Positions 57,926-64,000 of a stretch of 64,000 bases of DNA are shown here, in pieces. The stretch is from positions 24,235,043 through 24,299,042 of the forward strand of contig CM023539.1 in the NCBI GenBank assembly GCA_013350335.1, in the 5' to 3' direction. This stretch comes from Chimonanthus salicifolius (Eukaryota; Streptophyta; Magnoliopsida; Laurales; Calycanthaceae). The translations under genes were made by a program, and so were the position numbers. The number at the start of each line of letters is the position of its first letter. The stretch's first letter is position 1. The notes under the pieces are model-generated. The model was not told the DNA's origin, did no database searches, and was given only the letters and a program-made list of their open reading frames with translations.

Positions 57926-58967
57926 AATGGACGGCATATCATAATTGTAAAAGTTATGACTTAGTGAGTGCAGGTCATTGTGAAGTGAAAGTTTTGTCTC
58001 AACTTTTTTCAAAAGGGTCGAATTTCTTTTGAGCAAAAACAACGTGGTCTTACCATCTCCTGTACTCAAGAGTTCATTTTTAACAAATGGAATTCCACCT
58101 GCAGTGAATGATCTGTAGCTACGTTAAATATGAAATAATTTATATGTTTAGTATATAAATATTGATTAAGATTGATTTTTAAATTTTATTTCTTCATTTA
58201 ACTTTATTATACATTATGTGATTAAATTAAATTTTCTATACATATAATAAAATAATATGCAAGTATCCAAATGAAAATGCATAATTCAAAGTAGAATGCA
58301 AGTGGGACCTATTATGTTTTAATTATTCTATATATTGCTTTACGTATTGATACAAATGTTAAACTCTCTAATCTCAATTATTTATCAGCTAGTAGAGTAC
58401 GCCAACCCCGTTTTTAACCTCTCGTTAACTTAAATAAAATGATCAAATAAAATTTGATTTTATTTACATAGTTTATATGGAATAAAAAAATTATTAATAA
58501 ATTATTATCATTTCTGAGTTCTCACTGTTATTATATATTATAAAACATTAAATTTGTTAAACTCTACATATTAAAATTTGGAAAGTTATTTATTGATCTT
58601 TGTTGATAAACTTTTAAAAATAAATTATTTTTTAATTCAGATACTCTTACAAAATACGAAGATTAAAATATAGTATAAAATTCTCTAGAGTTACGATAGA
58701 ATAAAGCTAGAGTTAGAAAATTTTAGATAAGGTTGAATAGCTAAATATATTTTGCATACTAAATTGAATTTACATTGAAATATTCAATAAATAGAACAAC
58801 AAATTAATATGCAATTCAATAGAAATTATTATGAATAAGAATCCCCGTATGGATGATTTACTGTCAGCCAATTAAAAAGAGAGGGCTCTCTCTTTTGTGG
58901 CAGGGACTCCAACTGCCTTTTTTTTTTAATTTCTATTGCCCTTGACCCTCCATCATCCTACTTATCA

Positions 58968-58970
<3 letters not shown>
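57926..58970. other. AT-rich spacer, nothing recognised
   Basis: No coding frame or repeat ends identified. It separates the MITE from the ATT microsatellite. Confidence 0.45.

Positions 58971-59024
<54 letters not shown>
58971..59024 (+). repeat. (TTA)n microsatellite
   Basis: About 18 units of TTA/ATT, ending nine bases before a copia LTR start. Confidence 0.9.
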
Positions 59025-59025
<1 letters not shown>

Positions 59026-59033
59026 GAACTATG

Positions 59034-59122
59034 TGTTAGTGCCTCGGTTCGTCTGAGTCACCCATATTGTCAATTACGTGACTCAGTTGGACCTTATCAA
59101 TTACTCTAGTAACGGAATTTCA
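59034..59122 (+). repeat. Miniaturised copia 5' LTR (89 bp)
   Basis: It starts TGTTAGTGCCTCGGTTCG and ends AACGGAATTTCA, matching both ends of the 1.7-1.9-kb solo LTRs, but the middle is gone. It lacks the palindrome array and the TATA box. The primer site two bases later proves this is the true LTR end. Confidence 0.75.
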
Positions 59123-59124
59123 AT

Positions 59125-59136
59125 TGGTATCAAAGC
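59125..59136 (+). other. Primer-binding site (tRNA-Met type)
   Basis: TGGTATCAAAGC, one change from TGGTATCAGAGC, lies two bases after the LTR. Confidence 0.8.
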
Positions 59137-59188
59137 TCGGTTACTCTGGGTTGGACTTAATCGTCCAAATTGATCTTTTACTGGAATC

Positions 59189-60327
59189 ATGCACAAAGGT
59201 GATAGTCACGCTGTTTCTAAACCTCCCTATTTTGACGGCTCTAATTATGCCTCTTGGAAGGCAAAAATGAAAAGCTTTTTTATATCACTTGATGGAGCTG
59301 TCTGGGAATCAATAGCAAGAGGTTGGGAACAACCGATTGAGGAAATCACTGAAAAGTCTACTAGAGATGAAATAAGAAAATTTGTACAACAAGTTATTGG
59401 TACCAAACCTAAGGACTACTTCGCTTGGACAGACATGGAGATAATGTTATATGTAGCAAATGGAAAGACGTTAAATGCCATTAACTGTGTTGTCTCACTT
59501 GATGAATTCAAACGTATTATGACATGACAGCCAAAGATGCTTGGGACATCTTAGAAAGAACACATGAGGGAACCTCCGTTGTTAAGAGGTCTAAACTACA
59601 AATTCTCTAATCTAAGTTTGATAACATACGAATGGATGAAAGTGAAATGTTTATAGAGTTCTACTCAAAGTTAAGTGATATAGTAAATTCTTTGTGGGCC
59701 TTAGGAGAAACAATTCCTGAATCTAAAGTATGTACCAAGCTACTTAGAAATTGTCCAAAAGATTTAAACCTAAACTAGCTGCTATTGAAAAGTATAGAGA
59801 TATTTCTTCATGAAAATTGATGGCTTAGTAGGATCTCTTCAAAACATTGATAAACCTAAAGAAGAAAAATCTTAATCTGAAAGTGAGGATGATGTTGCCT
59901 TTTTGGCTAAAAAATTCCTAAAAAACTTCAATAAAAGGAACAAGTTTAAGAAGTTTAAAAGAAGTGAGCCAAGGGATAAAAATACCAACAAATTTAGTAC
60001 AATGAAAGATGCCAATAGATTGAGTACATTGAAAGAAAAAGGAAGAGATAAGGACAAAGAACAAAAATGCTATAATTGTGGAGGTTAATGACACTTTCCT
60101 GTTGAATGTCCTTCAAAAAGAAATAAGAAAGCCTTGACTGGAACATATGAAAATACATCTCAATCGAAAGTGATTTGATGAATTCACTCAGGATAAATCT
60201 GAAGATCTGAAAGGGTTCATAACTTCTATAGTAATTGTTGAAAATGATTCAGAAAGTGAATCAGACAATGATGAAGATGATGATGTTCAAGAGGCTTATG
60301 ATTCCCTCTTTCTCGAAAGTCAAAATC
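59189..60327 (+). pseudogene. Copia gag (UBN2-type) with frameshifts and stops
   Basis: The start ATG opens MHKGDSHAVSKPPYFDGSNY, then ASWKAKMKSFFISLDGAVWE and ANGKTLNAINCVVS, the usual opening of plant copia gag. After a shift near 59527 come TAKDAWDILERTHEGTSVVK, FDNIRMDESEMFIEFYSKLS and LGETIPESKVCTKLLRNCPK. Later LAKKFLKNFNKRNKFKKFKR and a zinc knuckle CYNCGG stop HFPVEC (near 60068-60108; a stop replaces the residue after GG) are followed by an acidic DNDEDDDVQEAYDSL tail. Protease, integrase and RT are not in the window. Gag would form the virus-like particle; this copy cannot. Confidence 0.87.
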
Positions 60328-63300
60328 TGTAACACCCGCCCCTTTTTCACCCGCTTTTCGAAAATCAGAGTCTATTTTTTTTTTTTTGAAATAGAAGAGT
60401 GAGAGAGGGCACGGACGCTACGACGCGAGTTAAATCTGAGCTTCTAAAGCCCGACCCTTAACTGGCCAACCCCACGCGTGCGCGGAACTAAGTCCACGAG
60501 AATGTTTCATACGTAGGAAGTAAGCTCGCGGATTATAATCATTGCAGAACATGATAATAGAGTCTATCATACCGATTTTTAGATAGAAGGGAAGATACAA
60601 CATTAAATTACCAAAATGCCCCTATGATCATATTTATATCACCAAATGTAATTGTCCATAAGTAACGTCCAAACCATCGCAAGAAATGTAAATTTATACA
60701 ACTCGACAAGCTAAGTTACTTTAAAATTACATCTCCAAAATATAAACGTAAATAAACTAAGACTGCGCTTCCCAAGCTCCTAAGCTTGGCTCCTGTTATG
60801 TCCACCGCTTCCGCCATCCCCTGCGTCATCAGTTAGGGTAGAAGTAGGGCGTTAGTCAACGCGCCCAGTAGGACTCTGAGTAGGGCTAGCACATGGATTA
60901 GTGATAACACGCATACCGATACAATAAAATATAACAAAATAAGCGTCTAATGAATACTATGCCATGGGTGCCTATGTCATGTGTCCCATCCATCATCCGT
61001 ATGATCATACAATGTATTATCCCCATGTTTGCTTCTCGGTCGCCCCGACGGAGCATGGGCTCCGGTTATAGAACTATCCCCATGTTTGATTCTCGGTCGC
61101 CCCGACGGAGCATGGACTCCGGTTATAGCCCTCAGGCTATCCCCATGTCTGATTCTCGGTCGCCCCAACGGAGCATGGACTCCAGTTTCATTATTTTCCC
61201 GCCCATGCCATGCATGAGATGTACGTGCATTATGCTATGTAGTATATAGATAAACCATAATTTTGATATACCATACATAGCCATATAATGCATAATGTTA
61301 AAATATAATCCATATGATTCATAACTTAAAACTCATCATAAGATAAATTATAATCATAAATCCATCATAAGCCAAATCAAAATAATTTAAAATACCATCA
61401 CATATCCATCGCTTACAAAAAGGTAGGAATCCTACCGAATACCACGTAGCGTTCCGTTACGCTTTCCGTTTGATAATCCGGTCGCCGATCGCGTACCGTT
61501 TGCGACGTCCCAATACCTTATTACATTTACCGAATTAGTCCATACGTTATCCATGATTAAATTCCTAACTGATCATAACCCTAGATCCATTCAATGATCC
61601 TTAAGTATATTACAAGTTTATCAAAAATCGGTCCTTAACTTAGCCCATTATCCATAGGTTAAAACATATACATAAATCCAATTTCTTTGGCCATTTAAAT
61701 ACTCTAATTTGCGAACCTAAACGCAAGCAACTATCCGTTCCAATTAATCATTCATAATGCATTCGATTTCATGTCTAATCCACATAAGGTTCGGCCATGT
61801 ACCATGGCCGAACCCATGGTTCTTCAAAGTGGCTAATAATTACCATTTTGCCAGCTCTCTCCTCTATGATTAATCATTCACCCACTTATGTCTATTTTAA
61901 GTCTAAATTTCATCCATAACTTAGACCCATTTATAATTCCATAACATATCCAAAATCTCCCACCTATTGTTTAATTTTGAAAAACATTTAATCCCCATAT
62001 GTCCTTTCACATTTGGCCCTAAAGGTGGCCCACAAAGGGATCATGGGTTAGGCCATACACCATGGCCGAACCCATGGTACCTATCTCCCTTCTTTTGGGT
62101 CCATTTTGTCTCATTTAATCCTATCACCAATGAATTTAATTTATTCATTTAAGTCCTCATTCTCATCCCATTTAAAAACCTCACATATCATTTTCATAAA
62201 TCCATTAAAATCTAGCATTCTTCTACATCATTTTTCATTTATTAAAACCACTAATCACCACCCTAGGGTTCACCTTTATGGATGCCATTTTCAAAGACTA
62301 ATGTTTTGTCCCAAAAATAATCCATTTTAAAATCACTTACCATACTCATAATTTTCAAACTTTAGAAAACATTAACCATTGAGCATCTAAGAGCCCTAAC
62401 CTTCATAGATCACTAACCATGGGGTTCGGCCACCTTGTATGGCCGAACCCTATAGTTCATGATTTCTTTAAAACATCATACGCCCATTTGAATTAAATCA
62501 TCTATTTACATCACCATTTTCATCCCATTTAAACATCACTTTCTATACTCAATAAGTCTATTTAAATCTATCATTTTTCTCCATTATCTTTAAACCTTAT
62601 AATCTTAATAAATTACCCATTATTTACCATGGAGTTCGGCCATGCTACATGGCCGAACCCTATGGTCATCCATTCATTCCATTCTATGCCTTTAAACCCT
62701 ATTTAAAATCACCTATTTTAAATCACTTGAAAACTAATTATCATAAATTATTCTCCAACATTTTAAACCTTCTAACCTTAACAAAATCATCAATTACTTT
62801 GCATTTAGGAAACCTAACCTTTTCTCTGTATTTTTCCATACTTCCATCATCCATCATTTAATTTGCCACCATGGCATGGCCGAACCCTATGGCCCAAAGT
62901 TTCCTCACAAATCCATAACAATTATTTTAAATACTTAACATCCCTAATCCATTACTTAATCCATTCCTCCATTTTATCCGTTCCTTATCCTACCATTGGA
63001 TAGATTTTTAAATTCAAAGCCTATGATGGTTTGGCCACCATCCAATCCAAGGAAATGGATTCCAAAACTTAAAACCCTAAAAAAATTAAATTTCTTGTTT
63101 AGAACATACTTACGATCCGACAATTCCTCCGATCTTTGTCGCTCCCGTCAACTTCCTTGGCCTCCTTTCTTCTTCCTCTCCTTGTTTGATCTGCTAGATG
63201 TGCTTGATCAATGGTGAAATATGCTTGGATCGGCTATGGTAGATGGGGTTAGATTGAGAGAGGGAGAGGGGAAGGTGAGGGAAAACAAGATCTTAGCCTT

Positions 63301-64000
63301 TGATCTTGAAGGGGTGAACCAAGGCTTGCTCTCTCCTTCTCTTTTCTTCTCTTCTTCTTCTAAATTTTCTTCTCTTTTTCTTTCCTCCAATGCATGGGAC
63401 GATTTTTGAGAGTGGGAGGAGAGATAGAGTGAAAAATGTTTGTTTGAAATGAGATGGAGATGGTTGGAGTAGCCTTCACTCAAACATTAACTTCCTCACC
63501 AACCAAACATGGGCTAGCTTGACTTGGGTGGTGGTGGTTGAGACCCAACCACCAAGCATGGTTCCCTTGTCCTCTTTGACTTGTCTATGTTGACCCTAAT
63601 TAATCAACCTAATTAGTTAAGTTAAGTCCTCACTTAGGTTAATTAATTTCCATCCAATTTAATTCCATTAAATTATCTATCTGATAAATCCACCCATGGT
63701 TGACCACGTCAAACATGGTGGACGGCCCCCACCTATACCTACCCACCCGCTACCTCACTTGATGAGGTGGAGGTGGGCCCCACTTGGCCATGTTATTTTA
63801 ATTCCATTGATTTTAACTTAGATAATTTTACAATAATTTTAATCAATTTAATTTACCTTAATCCACTTTAGTCTTCTTAAATTTATCCATAGTTGACCAA
63901 GTCAACCATGATGGTTGGCCCCACTTTTTCCTTGGTCCACACGCCACCTCAATGGGTGAGGTGGAGGTGGGCCCCATTTGGCCATATTACTTAATCTTGA
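60328..64000 (-). mobile_element. Long family A LTR, running off the window
   Basis: It starts TGTAACACCCGCCCC, preceded by AAATC, which would be the left TSD. It is colinear with the shorter copy at 14845: GAAAATCAGAGT, GGGTAGAAGTAGGGCG, and near the window end TTGACCAAGTCAACCATGAT and TTGATGAGGTGGA phrases also seen at 210-330. At 3673 bp so far it is longer than the other copy. It includes a 57-63-bp tandem repeat and at least five TTCGGCCA..TGGCCGAA hairpins. No coding sequence is recognised; the small frames (61967, 62649, 63208 on minus) have no domain. Orientation is inferred. Confidence 0.8.
61018..61194 (+). repeat. Tandem repeat, three units of about 57-63 bp
   Basis: Each unit reads TATCCCCATGTYTG.TTCTCG, then GTCGCCCCRACGGAGCATGG and CTCCRGTT. 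It is GC-rich compared with its surroundings. Confidence 0.85.

Larger units (their letters stand above)
59034..60327 (+). mobile_element. 5' portion of a copia element, cut by a family A LTR
   Basis: It begins TGTTAGTGCCTCGG, the same LTR start as the solo LTRs at 12074 and 39365. LTR, primer-binding site and gag follow in order. The element is broken at 60328, where a family A LTR starts. Its continuation, if any, lies beyond the window. Confidence 0.85.

Noticed and set aside
61018..61194. Regularly spaced repeats that could suggest a CRISPR array
   Set aside because: Only three direct units with no distinct spacers, in a plant LTR; it is a minisatellite.

Overview
This window is nuclear DNA from a flowering plant. 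It is AT-rich and repeat-dominated, and its coding traces are typical of plants: chromovirus-like Ty3/gypsy, Tat/Athila-like and Ty1/copia retroelements, hAT-type MITEs, a coiled-coil-type NLR disease-resistance pseudogene, and fragments of plant enoyl-ACP reductase, CYP704-type P450 and ABCB transporter genes. I cannot name the species. I found no intact host gene and saw no tRNA, rRNA or CRISPR array.

Layout. 1-2075: the end of a large LTR (family A), set in the end of another LTR (family B). 2076-4829: two gypsy fragments head to head (gag-protease-RT on minus, integrase plus 3' LTR on plus). 4830-7489: a solo family B LTR with a near-perfect target-site duplication (TSD), carrying fragments of two host genes (enoyl-ACP reductase and a CYP704-like P450). 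7495-8788: the 3' end of a copia element. 8789-10412: host-like spacer with two hAT MITEs and a copia LTR remnant. 10413-42995: one very large Ty3/gypsy element with matching AAAAC TSDs at its outer edges. It was inflated to 32.6 kb by nested insertions: two copia solo LTRs, a family A LTR, another gypsy solo LTR, a TRIM, and a block of reversed Tat/Athila-like sequence that itself holds a solo LTR of the host element's own family. 43001-49481: spacer with three more hAT elements, the largest containing a family B LTR. 49700-54100: a minus-strand NLR pseudogene split inside its NB-ARC domain by a young gag-protease-only LTR element (TR-GAG type). 54101-59033: host-like spacer with an ABCB fragment, a MITE and an ATT microsatellite. 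59034-60327: the 5' end of a copia element whose LTR has shrunk to 89 bp. 60328-64000: a family A LTR running off the window.

Most boundaries rest on TG...CA termini plus 5-bp TSDs (LTR elements) or CA-type inverted termini plus 8-bp TSDs (hAT). These were read directly and allow the insertions to be ordered. The most unusual item is the pair of host gene fragments inside the family B LTR at 5078-5730. The clearest biological consequence is the knock-out of the NLR gene by the TR-GAG insertion.
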